The notes: generated from the letters alone by a model not told the origin. A stretch of DNA of 64,000 nt from Ischnura elegans (GCF_921293095.1 NC_060249.1:81231907-81295906); one strand, 5' to 3'; positions 12,311 to 25,439 are shown, counted from the first letter of the stretch. Made by a program: numbers and translations.

Positions 12311-13070
12311 GGTGTACTACGACCATTATTGAAGTACCTGCTCCATGGGCCCACGAAACTCATTTCAACCTTTTCACCGCATGTTAGGAGAAGATTTTCA
12401 GAGATTGAACACCAGCGAAAGGGGTACTCTTCGGATAAGTTTTATTTTTCATTATCGGTCGGGATGGAGTAACTAATGTGACTAATCTTCATTTGGCTAA
12501 CTTTATAAACTAACTTTGGCTAAAATATTTTTTGTCTTTAAAGAATTAATGACTGGACATAAAAAATGATCTCTAGCATGAGAAGAACGGGTGATGCATA
12601 ACAATGGAGAACATGTAGGTTCAGTCTACCTGATATAATCTTATACTCCCTGGTTGGCCTCAACTTCGGGGTGCTACTACACATTTTATTGTAGCAAACT
12701 AGATGACATATCATTTGGGAAAGGCTTGTAGGGAAGGTGTTCGACAAAAATGCCTTATAGAACTGGATATAAAGAGAATTATTATAGTAAAGTGATTAGT
12801 GTGGAAGGAGATAAAAAATGGTAGACTGAGTTTTATTGGGCGACTGTTGTAGGTATGTTTATCATTCATTGTGAATTGTTTAAGAGGGCCAGAAAAATAT
12901 CAGCTGTGGCATTGGATGGTCAGCAGTGTTTGATCATCTTTTATTTACTGAAGTTTTATGGATTACTCTGCAAGTACTGAGGATTCTTTGTAAAATATTG
13001 TGCATTCATCTCTCTATTAATTTGTTCTGGTTGAAAACTGGTGCACTGATGCCTTTTGTTGACATCTCAC
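12311..13070. other. No recognised gene
   Basis: AT-rich spacer with short chance frames only. It may be intron if the minus-strand exons at 13071 and 11070 belong together. Confidence 0.4.
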
Positions 13071-13126
13071 CAGATATTGATGTTGTGCGCTTGTCATTGA
13101 ACTCGACACCGTTCGGATGCGGATGC
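13071..13126 (-). CDS. Putative short internal exon, - strand
   Basis: On the minus strand, a pyrimidine-rich acceptor (taccctaccatctttcag) and a strong donor (CTG|gtgaga) enclose 56 bases. One frame reads HPHPNGVEFNDKRTTSIS and leaves one base over. That joins in phase to the exon ending at 11275, where G+TG gives Val. A second open frame (IRIRTVSSSMTSAQHQYL) is also possible. The same DNA on the + strand has an AG before 13074 and a GT after 13136 with its own open frame, so the direction is not settled. No homology recognised. Confidence 0.3.
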
Positions 13127-14618
13127 CTGAAAGATGGTAGGGTAGTAACACAGGTTACTCGAAGACGTCCACCAGCCCCCAATCCAAGGCGTGCGTGGTG
13201 CATGGCAATCTATGAGAAAAAAAGGCAATATTAGTAAACAAAGAAGTTGGGTGAAAGCAATATGCAAGTAGAAAGCAAACTGCATGTTGCAAAAAATTAT
13301 CTCACATTCATTGTTTGAATGAGGTATTTTGAGTTAGTTTCCTAACATGTTATCTGAATAGTGAACTATGTGGAGCAAATGTTTGTTTTTCTTATTATCA
13401 GGGCTTCTAGATTGTGGTAAATGAGAACTTCTCACAGTGGTATAAAAATTGCCAAAAATCACTCTGAAAAGTTGGTATATAGATGCAGTTTCTGATAAAA
13501 TCGTCAAATGGAACTTTGTCCGGTAGTGATCCAAATACACATCCAATGGCAGAGAAGTCTGTAGAAGTGGAAGTAATATGCGTAGATCTTACCTTGGCCG
13601 TGCGGGGTTGTACTCTGAAAGGTAGATCTGATTGTGGTAGATAATATATCACAAACATATAACATAGGCTATGCAAATAAAAAACATCTTGAAAAGTCAA
13701 TTTTGAATAAAAACCGGCTCCCTAAAATACCGAATTTAAAATTGAGTGTTTGTAGAAAAAAGGTCACAACTTTTAGTCTATAGAGATAGTATGATCCAAT
13801 ATTGGTGGCCCCCCAATAACGATTTTCGCCCAATTTGATGGAATTTTTGGATGACCCAATGCGGAGGCGTCAAGAATTCAGTGTTCTAATCCGTGGTCTG
13901 AACTTGAATCGCGGCATTGGTGAAGAAGACGTTTATTTGTGGTTTGAAATTTAAACAGTAGCAATGATCGAAAAAAGTTTCCAAATCGCGGAAAAAGTCG
14001 TTATAAAAGCCAAAACCTTAACTTATGTAGACACAGAAATAGCGCTTAAAATCGCGAAAGTTCGCGTGCGTGAACAACAAGCTGCGCCACGTATTATTAA
14101 CCCTTCACATTTGTAGAAAGATATGGTAAGAACCTAAACAGTATAGATGAACCCCAGTCGAAATGTACTCCCTTTCCAGATGAACTTTTATTATGGCCTT
14201 GACACACTGCACCAGTCCCCGTAGGATTAGAGAAGCCGGACTAACTTGCGTTCTCTATCTGCATGTGTTAAGCTAGTTAAGCATGAGGGTTGCGCGATGG
14301 ATCGAGAGATTTTATTGTTCGTGATAAGACATCTGTTAAAAGACCCAATTACACCAGCACATTCATTATAATAATTTATCGAGTTATTAATTTTCCGAGT
14401 GCCCAGCTAGAATTTTAATGCAAACATTGATCATAGTAAAAAGAAAAATCAACCAGACACATGCAGAAAAACAATTAATCACTTTTCAAGTCAATTCGCA
14501 CTCCAATCACACCCATTTTAATCATAAAACGTATGTAAGAGAATGAACTTGAGGCAGTTGCTGCAGGAAGGAAAATTTAGGGAGGGGAGGATAAAGTCCC
14601 TCTGGCTACCCAGTTCAA
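13127..14618. other. No recognised gene
   Basis: Spacer with no clear coding blocks. The stretch 13735-14120 is somewhat less AT-rich and reads like a decayed repeat, but no ends or second copy were found in the window. Confidence 0.4.
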
Positions 14619-14620
14619 TA

Positions 14621-15278
14621 GGGTGGTTTCTATTATTTTTTTATTGCCTAAATCGAAAGATTATTGCTCCTGGAGTACGTATTTCACGCATTTAGATTTT
14701 TAAATGACGATATCTATTTTTCGCGATTAAATGAAAAGGGAAAATTTTCAAGCGCGCGAAAACGCGACGGCAAAGTATGAATGCCGGGAAAACTCCCGTG
14801 TGACGTCGTTCTGGTTCCCGCTGCCGCAAGTGAGGTGACCTTGGGGCAAGGCTTTGAGCGCTGATAGGACGCAGGATGCTAGCAGGTAGCAGATTACCCT
14901 GCTAGCTGGTAGCGCTTGGCTTAAATAAGGATTATTAATAACTTATCAAACGAAGAAAACTTTCCAACCTTAGCCAGTTTTAATAAGTAATTATTAAGAC
15001 ATGTTTCCGTGAGCTCTGTGCCTCATGCATGCATTGGTAATCTCAGACGATGTAAAACTCCTATCTGCTCTTAGAAACTAGGTCCCTGTGACGTCACATG
15101 GAGTGACATCGCATGGGCGCCAATCTGGCCTTTTTCAAATGAGGATAAAATTTGACCCTTGCCATTCGTCTAAACCGGTATTTCAAAAACCAAATAATTT
15201 GTGTATTATGAATACACTAATGGTGGGTAACGAATCGCAATCAATGCCTTTCGTTTTCTTTGATGAAGGAAACTACCC
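14621..15278 (+). mobile_element. TA-flanked MITE family 'GGGTGGTTTC', copy 1 (658 bp)
   Basis: Ends are GGGTGGTTTC and the inverse GGAAACTACCC. TA flanks both sides (14619-14620 and 15279-15280). The interior is shared along its length with the copies at 42528 and 51304. The interior includes an opening 'taaatcgaaagattattgctcctggag', a CpG-rich 'caagcgcgcgaaaacgcgac' block, and a 3' part with ctaggtccctgtgacgtcac and tcaatgcctttcgttttctt. The short ORF shared by the copies (ending near SMPFVFFDEG) is a consequence of repeat identity. TA duplications suggest a Tc1/mariner-type helper. Confidence 0.85.
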
Positions 15279-15280
15279 TA

Positions 15281-15730
15281 TTGGTACGAAAAAATTGTTA
15301 AGCCACAACATAGTGATAGGTCAAAAATTATACCTAGCATAACCGCTGAAGGAAAACAATGTCTTCAACATTTGTGACTGCCTAATTTTTTTAACATGCC
15401 TCAGTTCCTCTTTCGGTCCAAATATTATACTTGCAGTACTAGTTATAGCAAAGCTGTGCGTATTATACGCTCTAATGGGTCGATTGAGCCCCATGACCCT
15501 ATCTCCCTATCGATCAGGCCTGGCAGTGAGTCATATCAAGGTTAGCCGTGAAGTCATCCACTGAGAACAGGTAGTAATGGGAACCGCGAAAATATACCCA
15601 TGCCCGAAAACCGGTTAAGCCCCCATTTCTCACACACACACAAAATTCTGGCCACATGGCTCATGTTAGGAGTTGAAGAGCACTTGGTTATAGCGCTCTC
15701 AAGCACAGTACAGTCGGTCGGGCTGCTCAC
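15281..15730. other. No recognised gene; intron side of the - strand exon
   Basis: The open minus frame continues here past the predicted donor at 15730. Codon content becomes ordinary and it ends at a TGA at 15551-15553. I read this as read-through into intron. Confidence 0.4.
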
Positions 15731-15940
15731 CGGCATTGCGAGTCCCACGGTGGCGGAGGAGGGTACCCGGGCGATGGACGGGTACGCGACCGGCTCTGGC
15801 GGGAACTCGTGGTCCATCAGGTCCTCATTGACATCGTCCATCTCGTCGGCCGTCTGCAGTCTGTGGTGGTGGCTGTGGTGACGATGGGACAGGTGCGTCT
15901 TGTGGTGCGAGTGGTACACTCGGACGTACTGCTCGCTCAC
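15731..15940 (-). CDS. Putative His-rich exon of an unidentified - strand gene
   Basis: On the minus strand the sequence cttgttctcgtaacag is an acceptor (AG complement 15941-15942), and GCAATGCCG|gtgagc is a near-consensus donor. The 210 bases between them are open for 70 codons. The composition is GC-rich with third-position C/G, unlike the AT-rich flanks. The product begins VSEQYVRVY, then a histidine cluster (HSHHKTHLSHRHHSHHHRLQ), an acidic stretch (DEMDDVNEDLMDHEFPPEP), and a small-residue tail (VPSSATVGLAMP). Histidine clusters of this kind occur in cytosolic loops of transporters and channels and in zinc-handling proteins. I cannot name the family. The exon is phase 0 at both ends and does not join directly to the exon at 13126, so another exon would be needed between them. 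Confidence 0.6.
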
Positions 15941-15942
15941 CT

Positions 15943-18900
15943 GTTACGAGAACAAGTAAGACTATTACTATCACTTTGCAATGCGGTAGTTATGTCGATG
16001 CATATTAGATATACAGCGTGGAGTAAAATTGTGTCACGAACTTTCACTCTGAATAGCTGATGGCAGTAGGATCCAAAATGATGTTAAGGTCGGAAACGCA
16101 CCATTTTTACACTTCAGGCACTTTGAGCCAAGTGCCCCAATTTGCCGCTGGTTAGCTCTGTTTCCGGATGCTCTGGACAACTCATGGCTTCGAATGCTTT
16201 GCCTGCCGGAGGTCACGATGTACTGACACAATTTTTCTCCTACCTGTATGGCATAGTTCCCTCGACGGAAATTTCTGATTCATCTATTACATGAGTCAGT
16301 GGCGCAGCGAGGGGGGGTTTTGGGGGATAAAACCCCCCCTCGCTGTTTCAACAAGTTTCGTTGAGTCTAATCTTAGAATTTTAATTGGTTTTATCGCTGC
16401 AAGTGACATCTCTTTCTATTGAGTTTATTGTATTCAATTTCTGTCACTGGGCTATGATAAATACAGAAAACGGCTCTCTTCAGCTTTGTCATTGAAGACG
16501 CGTGTTTCTCAGACTCCAAACTATAAGTCGTTGGTCATCGTTTTAGCTAAATATTCTACTATCCTACCAAGTCTTTAGCTTTAGGGAATGAATCCGTTTT
16601 TGGTGATAAATAAATTTCTTAGTTGATGTTTCATAGTCGTAGGTTATCGGGGGTGTCCATTCACTGTCCATTAAAAAATACGACGATTCGGTGAAGCTCT
16701 TTAACCTATTTCACCATTGGAAAATTACTTTCACCAGTTTTTATTAACGGTCTGGGGCCTTCATGGTTCCTTGGTTATGGTCCATGCAGTTTAAAATCTG
16801 AAATGCCGGTTACAATTGCTTGACGTATGTATGTTGCAAAGGTATCTTTACTTGTCGGAAAGAAACCTGAGCGCTTGAAAATTGAGTTTACGGCTACAGA
16901 ACACTACTTCACCGGGAACTAGTGGACTAGTTCACAAAGTTTTCTATTTGCGATAGTGATTGAATTGAAAAAGACTCGGATATTAGTGTTATTTTTTATT
17001 GCCGATTTCGCAAGACACCGGTACCGCCGAAAGATCGAAGCTCTCAACCCCTTTCACGAATAAGGACATGGAAAGTTGCTGACGACACTAGCAGCACTAG
17101 CCCAGTTACCATGGTTTTTAAGCAGTTTTTTCCCACCACCATCAACTGAAGTACTTTTCAGAACTTTTCGATTGGGTAAAAACAGACGATTTTTATCACA
17201 GTTTTCGTTACCTCTTACTCTCCTTCTTGTAGGAATTAATTCGTTCTGAGTGAATTTTTCTTTTCCATTGTGGCACTTTATAAATCTATTTTCGAATATA
17301 TTTTTTCCACTCAATTGCTGTCTTCACGAATCAAATTTTGCTGCCAGGTTAGCGTGAGTAGTCTAATGCCCGTTGACGGCAGTTCAGCGTCGAATGGTCT
17401 TTCTCCGATACGTATATTTCGCGCGTGTAGTAGGAATTCAATACATCTGCGTCTTGCCATTAGCGAAAATCGACGTGGCGTTCTGGAGATCACCCAGTAC
17501 GTCCCAAGTCAATGTGATTTATTATCGATTCCATTGTTGGGAACTGGAGTCGCTGCCGCTTCGTTAATTTAAAGGGCCACCCGTACTCTCTTGCCCGTAC
17601 GTATGTTTGACCTCGGGTGCGAAAGGTATGTGCGCTTGACCCTCAAGTCGAGATTCTAATTTATCTCTTGTCCTAACAATCACTCTGAGGCCACTGTGTT
17701 TAAAAATCCTGGAAGGCAGATAAATACATTTTAACTTAGTATTATGTTCAGATTTGTTTGTAGTTTGGAGCGAAGAAACCATTCTATTATGGGAGAAGGA
17801 AAACATTGAATTCCGTTTACAATTATTTTAAGAAGTAATTCAGGGAAGCATCGCATTTAATTTTCAAGTTTCTTCCAATCTAGAATCCGTACGATGTAAT
17901 TTATGAAATTTTTGTATAGTTCATATGCGTTTCACAAAATTTTCTTATGGTCACTTACGAAAAAAAGCCTCTTGCGTTGCATATTTGCTTCAGGAAAATA
18001 TCGTTATTCCTTATAGTTTTAACAGTGAGATCTCTATAGTTTTTTTCGCAAAAACTAATAGTCCATTAAATTTCTTCTCATTACTACTTTGTCCACCCAA
18101 GCATATCATGAACGCGAAAAATTTAGTTGTGACAAGTTTTATTGAGAAAATCGAAAAAGAAATTTCAATACGAAGAGAAATCATCTTTCCGTTTAAATTT
18201 GAAGAGTTTTTACCAGACCAACAAGTTTTCATTTTTCTAGCCTGGAATAAACAAAACACTTAATTTTTAAATTGATATTTAGAAAAATTGCGGCAAGTAA
18301 GCGGAATTGAAAAAGTCTTTTGCCTTCGTCTCATTTTTTTGTGGACTGTGCTTTAAACGTATCGGGAACCTATATCGCTCCACCCGCGTCTAAATAGCCT
18401 CACATGCATTGCACTTCTGTGCGCTACCTTGTACTTCCTTGAACTTAGTTCGTGAATTTTTCATTTGCCAATGCTCCCTTGTCGAGGCACTTGTGAACTT
18501 GAACGCTTTGAGCTAGGCTTAAGAATTTATGAGCTCAAATTTGGTTCTTAGCGTGCAAAACCTATGGGAAAAGACCCGCAAACCTCACACTACGGCCATC
18601 ACAAAAGAGTAATAAGTAGGTAGTAATAAATTGCGTCAGCATCCACTTTTCAGAGTTTTAAAGGGAGCTATTACTGAAGGCGGAACGGAGTAAGAGTTTC
18701 TGTTTATAGTGCATGTCTATAAACTGACATTCTTTGAATACAGGGAATGGGCGTTTAATCTTTCAGAGTAACTGCATCGTATGTAACATTGATGCAGCAA
18801 TGACTCGTTCATTTTGTTCATGTTCTAATTAGCACTTGAGCGGGAACATCCTAACTTTTTTCGTGTGTCAATGAGATTCGCCATCAGTATTTCAAATTTT

Positions 18901-19110
18901 TAATATAACTGCCGAAAAAATACTTACTTCAACGAAAAATGAATCGTTTTCAATTAATTTTAATTGATTTTAATTATTTTTGAGTGTGAATGTCGTTGCG
19001 GACCACTAGCATTATCACTGCGGTCCACCAGGCCAGCCATAGTTTGCGCTGTTGCTCTCGAGGAATCGCTTAATCGAAGTTAAATTGGTGGTATTCCATC
19101 TTCCGAGGAT
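15943..19110. other. No recognised gene
   Basis: AT-rich spacer or intron of the unidentified - strand gene. The only structure I see is the C/G hairpin at 16306-16344. Frames at 17054-18263 have no recognisable domain and no coding-like composition. Confidence 0.4.
16306..16344. repeat. Perfect 16 bp hairpin, G-run/C-run stem
   Basis: Left arm agcgagggggggtttt (16306-16321) and right arm aaaaccccccctcgct (16329-16344) pair perfectly around a 7-base loop. It is preceded by 'cagtggcgc', wording found at the tips of several invertebrate repeats, so it may be a transposon remnant. Confidence 0.6.
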
Positions 19111-19112
19111 AA

Positions 19113-19352
19113 AAAAGGACTACTTTTGCCGTTGCCATTGCTAAAAATTTTATTTTCCTGTATCTTTACCCGAGTCAAGTAAAAAAAAATTCTCCGGTAT
19201 TAATTAGTGACTGTTGCTTTATTTCTTCCTCGGCTTGAAAAAGGACTACTTTTGCCGTTGCAATTGCTTAAGTTTTATTTTCCTGCATATAACTCGGATC
19301 GAGTATAATAAATATTCGCAGGTATTAGTGAACGTTGCTTCATTTCATCCTC
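19113..19352 (+). repeat. Tandem duplication, ~125 bp period, two diverged copies
   Basis: Unit 1 begins aaaaggactacttttgccgt at 19113 and unit 2 begins with the same words at 19238. Both continue with ttttattttcctg, a 'cgagt' block, and 'gttgctt(t/c)atttc' at corresponding places. Identity is clearly below 100%, so the duplication is old. Confidence 0.75.
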
Positions 19353-22300
19353 TGGTGATATGGGCGTTCGTCGAGTGAAAAATGGGACGTAGATTCTATC
19401 CTTCTTTTTTGGGCTTTTGCTTCCTGGTGGGGTCAAAAAGTGGGACGGGGTGGGGAAAAGTATTGTAGCGCCCTTCAAGTCGGAAGGACCTGCGCGAGGA
19501 GATGAAGAGTGGATGTGCCTTCCGTGACCGGCAACATTATCGGCGACTGGATTCGTATCGAATGGGGCCGCGGGGGGGGGGGGGGGGGTGGCGGACGCCA
19601 AGTTCAAAGTAGTACGCGGGGGGAATGGTGGGACGGGAAAGGAAAGGAAACCCCAATTAACTTCGGGATTGCAGGGAGGAAACGGATGACTGAGGTAGGG
19701 TGCATGTCAGGTGGTGAGGGACGAGTCAGTGCTGGAAGTCGTTGATTCGACGCCGCTATTCTTGCCCGTAAATATTTCGTTGATGGAATTCCAAGCCAAC
19801 AGGGTAGGTACGCTTGTATGGGGAAACATTGCATCTCCCCCATTCATCAAATCATCAGGTGATTATAGACACTCCTTTCCATCACTTGGCCCTGATGGTC
19901 ATGCGGACATTCATTATCACTCCGTTGTCATTGGTTTAATTTGTTACCGTCTTCGATCCTGTGTTTATGAGGTCTAAGTTGCTGAGAGGAAGGTTGGAAA
20001 ACTTCAACATTTCGATATTTCGTGAAAAGGGAAAATATATATCATATATATAGCTACATGGGAAATTCATAAATATAAAATGTTGTACACATAAATAATT
20101 AGAGAGTTCTCATTTATCAACTATTCCGAAAGAAATGGACGAAGGAGGAAGTGAAAAATAATTTAGACTGACACTGAGGTGAATTTTCGGTCGGGAAAGT
20201 AGTGTGTTTGTAATTTACACTAAATAGAATCGTTTTATAGTTCATTTGAAAGGGTTGCTATTCCAGGTTTTCTTTCCTACCTTCAAATAAGTGTTGTAGA
20301 TTTTTAAGAGGACGTTTGCACTGGAATTAAAAACATATCCTGGAATTTAGGAAACTGTTGATCCAGTACGCCAAAAATGTTTGCCTGGAGTTCTTCCCGA
20401 TTTAGGACGCGTCTAGACAGTGCCTTTCATGCATTTAACTGAACCTGCATGACATTGCCCAGTGCACCTTAATTGATAAACCGAGAATTATCTAAGAAAG
20501 AAGTTGTTTCTTGGAGTTGAAGCATCAGCTTTCAATATAACCTTTATATAGTGAAGGGTAACCGCTAAGTACGGGGGAATAGGAAGGTGGGCCTATTGTA
20601 AGTAATGAATGTAAGTTTTAATAGCCAAACTCTTAAGAACTCAAAACTTTTAGCCGTGGAAGCCTTGCAATTAGCCTTATTGATATGATGCGTTTTATAA
20701 TTTTATATATTAAATTTTGCGCATCGCACGGAAACTTTTGTAATATGAGAATCATGAGTTTTATGAGAAATAAATTTATAAATTAACATACCATGCCTCA
20801 GGAGCTTTCTTGGAAGTTTTGTTTAAGAGGTTTCATGAATGAAATAAGTTTTACTTAGGCTTGGGGTCAAATTTAGCTGTCCGTCATTTTTTGTTCAGCG
20901 TGTCATATCGTGTTTTCCAATATTTTGTCGGAACTTCGAACACTTTTCGGAGACTTCAAAAACGAAAACTTATAGCTTGCAACCTGAAGTTGGGTTTAAA
21001 TAATCTCGCAAATTGTGTTTCATAATTCCCGATCCTCTAAGAAGATTATGGAAACACAATAACGAAATTTATTGGAGCGTTCTGTAAAAGTTCGCGCTTT
21101 GCGAGGAGTTGAGTTGTCTCATTGCTCGTGTAGTATCGCCAGATTTAAGGTAGGTCGAATCCTTCTTATTCATCTTATTGATAGCCTATTACATTTCACA
21201 CGTGTAGTCAAAAAGTCACGTGGCTGAGCTCAACGAAGTGAACCCGATGAAATGAAATAATTCGAGTCTACTATTACACAGCTACTTTTTAAGTGGCATA
21301 AAAATGAGTGGAGTAATTGCGACTCCTCGGGATAGTAATGTATTGGTTTCCCTTACCTTCCATATCGTAGTATAACAGATGTTAAAGTAAATGTTACCAC
21401 GCCCGTAGTAAAATGTGCGTCGCTGTACCGACCGTTATAGCCTTCACACACAATAAGAAGGGCTGCTCCCCTTTACTCCTGATCATGATACGCATAATTG
21501 TAGGCGGTCTACAGTCGCCAAGTCATGGTATCTTCATAGAGCTTGGCATCAATTAAATGGCCTACCTTACCCAAGGATAGGCCAATACCTCCTCAGAACA
21601 CCTTCACCTTTTTTCTAAGACCACTTTTGACGAGTGAACTCGCTTGTCTCGCAGCTAACATCCATATCCAGAGGTGGACCTACTATCTGCAACCCGTTGG
21701 ACATACTCAATGACTTTAAATATTTCTTTGTGGAAATATCACTTGCCTTGAAAATCGAACCTCTTATTTTTTTCTTGCCGTTTTTCAGACGCCAAGGTGT
21801 GTTGGTTCAAAAGTTTTTGAAGGTTGAATATGTATTTCACTGCTCTAATTTTGCTAAAAGGAAATAATTCAATTTGTTAATGCCCGAAAGCAAGTTACCT
21901 GTAATATATAGTCAGTCAAATTCCTAACGTCGGGATTTCCTGAAATAATTCACTATACAAATTGATTATCAATGTAAAAAAACAAATTAATGCCTTGCAA
22001 TACTCCTTCTGTGTTCTTAATTCTGTCATGTTGATGCTTAATTTTTCAAGAAGCTTGAACCTTACAGTCTTTTCCACGACTGATCTTCACTCTCAAACTA
22101 AGTGCCATTTTTGCTAAAATTTTACCAAGCTCACTTCTCAGAATTTATTTAGCCATTTGCAAGAGTTATTTTATTACTTGATGTCTTCTACAGAATGGTC
22201 TGTTATTATCATACTTACAAGTATTTTACTTCCTCCAGGAATGACTACGTTGTTTTTGAGCGGTCGATTGCACACGCAGGCTGAAGCTTATAACTTGTGC

Positions 22301-24977
22301 TGTGTTCGTGTTTTGAGGCAGTATGACCCAACTTCTTACTCAATCCTAAGATTTTCCCTCAGGCTTTCACGGTGATCATCAATTGTTCTTATGCATGTTG
22401 ATATTTGGTGCTAGGTAATCAAGAAATATAAAAATTTTCTATACGGAGTTATTATAGTTATTTTCAAAAGTTTGCACACGTGACAAGATATAAATAGGAT
22501 GTGATACTTCGTTTGCATATTTGAATGAACACCGAAGTGTTTCTATATGTGGGGCTAGTTTAAGCTATTAGTGCGAAATATTGAATTAACTATTAATAGT
22601 TATTTTAGGGTTTCAATCCGTTGTAAATCCATTAATTTGGATATTCTACGTGAAAGAAGTTCATATTTTCTCGGCATAAAGTTACGATATTAAAGCTATT
22701 TACGGCAATTTAATTTTGTTTATTTTTATGCGACAAATATGAAGAAAACACGTGGAATTGAGGGTAAAAGCATGTTTCTCGTATAGTTACCTAGAATGCT
22801 CGTTCGTGTGTTATTAATGGGTAAATCAACGATGGATTCGGATTTCCTGGCATGGAACTAGATTGATAGAAACCCTATATTGACATCGGTCTGACCTTGA
22901 TGGAAGGATATCAGTGATGGGCAACAGTATGTTCCGCAACACCATCTCATTTGCTCACAGAGCGGGGAAGCTCACTGAGCGAACGGAATTGGGATATCAG
23001 TGTTGCAATGGGACCACCAAAATTGAAACCCGATAATCGATGCTTGCTGTGGCTTCTCACATAAATGAGGTGGTTTTCGATAATGAGGGAGATTAACCGC
23101 GATAATACGGTTATCCCGAGTAGTTTCAAACATTATCGCTTAGTTGAAAAAAAATAAAAATAAAAAACCGGCCTGTTGCGACAAGTATACTAGACCGCTA
23201 GACTTTTAATTCTTTGACCTTATTTTCACATACTTGAGATATGTAGCTAGGTTGGATATTAATAAGAGAAGCTCAGTTTCTGGCCTCTGACCTTTATATG
23301 CCAGCTGGATAGCTGGGAAGTTTGTTCTCGACTCTGAGCTTATTCGGATGGTGAAGCACGGTAAAATTTTAGAATCTTAACGCATTTTAACGCTGGTTTA
23401 CACTTACCGGGGTCATCTGCACATAAATTCGTTGTTTCTTTCAATAATCTGTATTAGAAAGGATGATCTTTTTCAAATGCCACGCTAATATTTTTTAAAT
23501 CAGGAGTTTTGGCTGCGATTGTCAAAACGTATTTCTATTTTGTGCGGTTGGCTAAAACTTCTTCGTAACGTGGAATATCGAAGCAGAGGGTGGTGTTTAA
23601 GATGGTGCGGATAAATTACAGGAAAAATGCATTATTTTTTCTTTTATTTGATGAAAATTCGAAAATACATCCAGTATCTCGGACACAATGTTGTAATAAC
23701 ATGATTGAAATTGAGAAAATTAAGACCAAATTTGTCTAATGGGTATTTTTACTATTTTTTTTATCATCCTTATTCCTATTTGCCCATTCTTTTATTGAAA
23801 ATTCTTAATTTTTGTTCCATGTCGTTCAGAAGGTTGTCATAAATTTTGGTTAGCATGATATAATTATAGATTGTTAATGTAATTTTTGGCTGAACGATAT
23901 AATATTTTACATTTTGTTATTTTTGGAGATTGGTAAAGAGATAGATATTCACCATTAAAATTAATTTACTTCTAATCATTTGGACGGGAGCATTTGAATC
24001 CGGAATTCTCAGAGTGGTTGAAGTCCAGTGAGCAGGGTTTTAATACCTATCCTACCTCTTTATAAGCACGTCTTCAAAGCTACGAAAGCCATGAATTCAA
24101 AAATTTTCCATGAATGGATATCAAATATAAATAATTAAGTTAATATTCATTCATGGAAAAAATCGATGCAAAAGCTGAAATTTTCCATAGAGGACATGAA
24201 TGGTCTTCTCAAATTCCTTCCCTGTGAGTTCCCGGGTTCGAATCCTGGTCGAGGCGAATGATTTTTTTCTCTGTGGATTTTTCGCACAATCTGTGAACTT
24301 ACGCTGATTTGGAATTCATAGCTTCGATTATTTCCTCTATGTGTAAGAATAGTGAGAGTAGATAAATAGGAGTGAACTTAAGCTCCCCTAAGAAAATGGG
24401 TGTTTTTGTGTGATAGACATATTTCACAATAAGCTAAATACGTTAAACCGGGAACGGCTGAATATGTTAATAGTATGTGGTTGAGTTCGTACCTATTTTC
24501 GAAATAATTTTTATATTTCAAACCTTAAACATATATCTTGGCGACATTAATATTGATTATATAGGAAATGAATAATATGCGTTTGGTAATGTCTGGAGGT
24601 ACCTTTGATTGCTTCCTTTTACTATAGTATGGGATTGCAGGATATGAAAACCTTTGTCTCGTTCATGTAGAGCAACATTGATATTGGATTTTCTCTTATC
24701 GTTTTATACCAAGCATTTTTTGTGGATAATCACCCACATATCCCGCTGGTGTGTTCATATTCCACCTCTGAGCCCACCTGGACGCAAGTGATCTATTTCC
24801 TAATCGTGCTGTTTGAGGTAGATGGGGTCTTTCACTCTTGAAACTGAAATTTATGAAATAAATTCCCTCAAAGGAAGGAAAGAATAAGTTACGACGTAGG
24901 AAATACTCCTCGCTCAGCCATTCCCTTACAAATTTCAAATAATATAATAGCGTTAAAGTTGTCACCCTCTACCCAGG
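19353..24977. other. No recognised gene; one 17-base G run
   Basis: Mostly AT-rich spacer. A GC-richer patch lies at 19430-19700 and includes an uninterrupted G run at 19572-19588, next to gggggtggcgg. ORFs across it are low-complexity. Near 22910-23000 there is moderately GC-rich sequence without a readable domain. No RNA gene seen. Confidence 0.4.
24180..24262 (+). repeat. tRNA B-box-like fragment (possible SINE remnant)
   Basis: cccgggttcgaatcctgg at 24231-24248 matches a pol III B box and can form a T-arm. The matching acceptor stem, anticodon arm and A box are not present upstream, so it is not a tRNA gene. It may be the end of a tRNA-derived SINE. Confidence 0.35.
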
Positions 24978-25370
24978 AGTTGTTGACTTCATCAAGGATT
25001 CGGTTCATTGCTTCTTTCAGAACCACTTACTGAAAAAAGTAATCGCTCACGAGTGTACGGATTATTGCGCTCAGATGATGAGATGAACTCAATTTTCACT
25101 TTTTCAGTTGTCGACGTCATCAAAGGTTCGGTTCATTGTTTCGTTTAGGGAGAACCGTTCATTGAAAGAAGAAATCGCTCACAAGTGTGCAGATTATTGC
25201 GTTCAGATGCTGAGATGAACTCACATTTTCACTTTTCAGTTGTCAACGTCATCAAAGGTTCGGTTCATTGTTTCGTCCAGGAAAAACCGCTCATTGAAAG
25301 AAGGAATCGCTTGCAATCGTATGGGCTATTACTCTCAGATGCTGAGATGAACTCGCATTTTCACTTTTGG
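24978..25370 (+). repeat. Tandem repeat, three copies of ~130 bp
   Basis: Copies start near 24978, 25105 and 25237. Each contains gttcattg(c/t)ttc, an 'aatcgct(c/t)' block, 'tattgcg(c/t)tcagatg', and ends 'gagatgaactc...attttcactttt'. Copies 2 and 3 are closer to each other than to copy 1. The array stops exactly where the pyrimidine-rich island begins. Confidence 0.85.
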
Positions 25371-25439
25371 GCGATGGCGACAATATACCCATATCCAAAT
25401 GATATTTTCAAAACTGCCACGCTGAATACTCCCCAAAAA

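Noticed and set aside
15088..15342. Similar short ORFs at 15088, 42998 and 51721, suggesting a small protein family
   Set aside because: All lie in the 3' half of the same TA-flanked MITE and run out into unrelated flanks. Similarity comes from repeat identity.
19275..19745. Pro/Gly-rich ORFs on both strands
   Set aside because: They are produced by a 17-base G run and GC-rich simple sequence; both strands are open for the same reason.
24231..24260. tRNA gene
   Set aside because: Only a T-arm/B-box-like sequence is present. No acceptor stem, D-arm or anticodon arm could be drawn.
24978..25370. CRISPR-like array
   Set aside because: Three contiguous ~130 bp tandem units without spacers, in a eukaryotic context.
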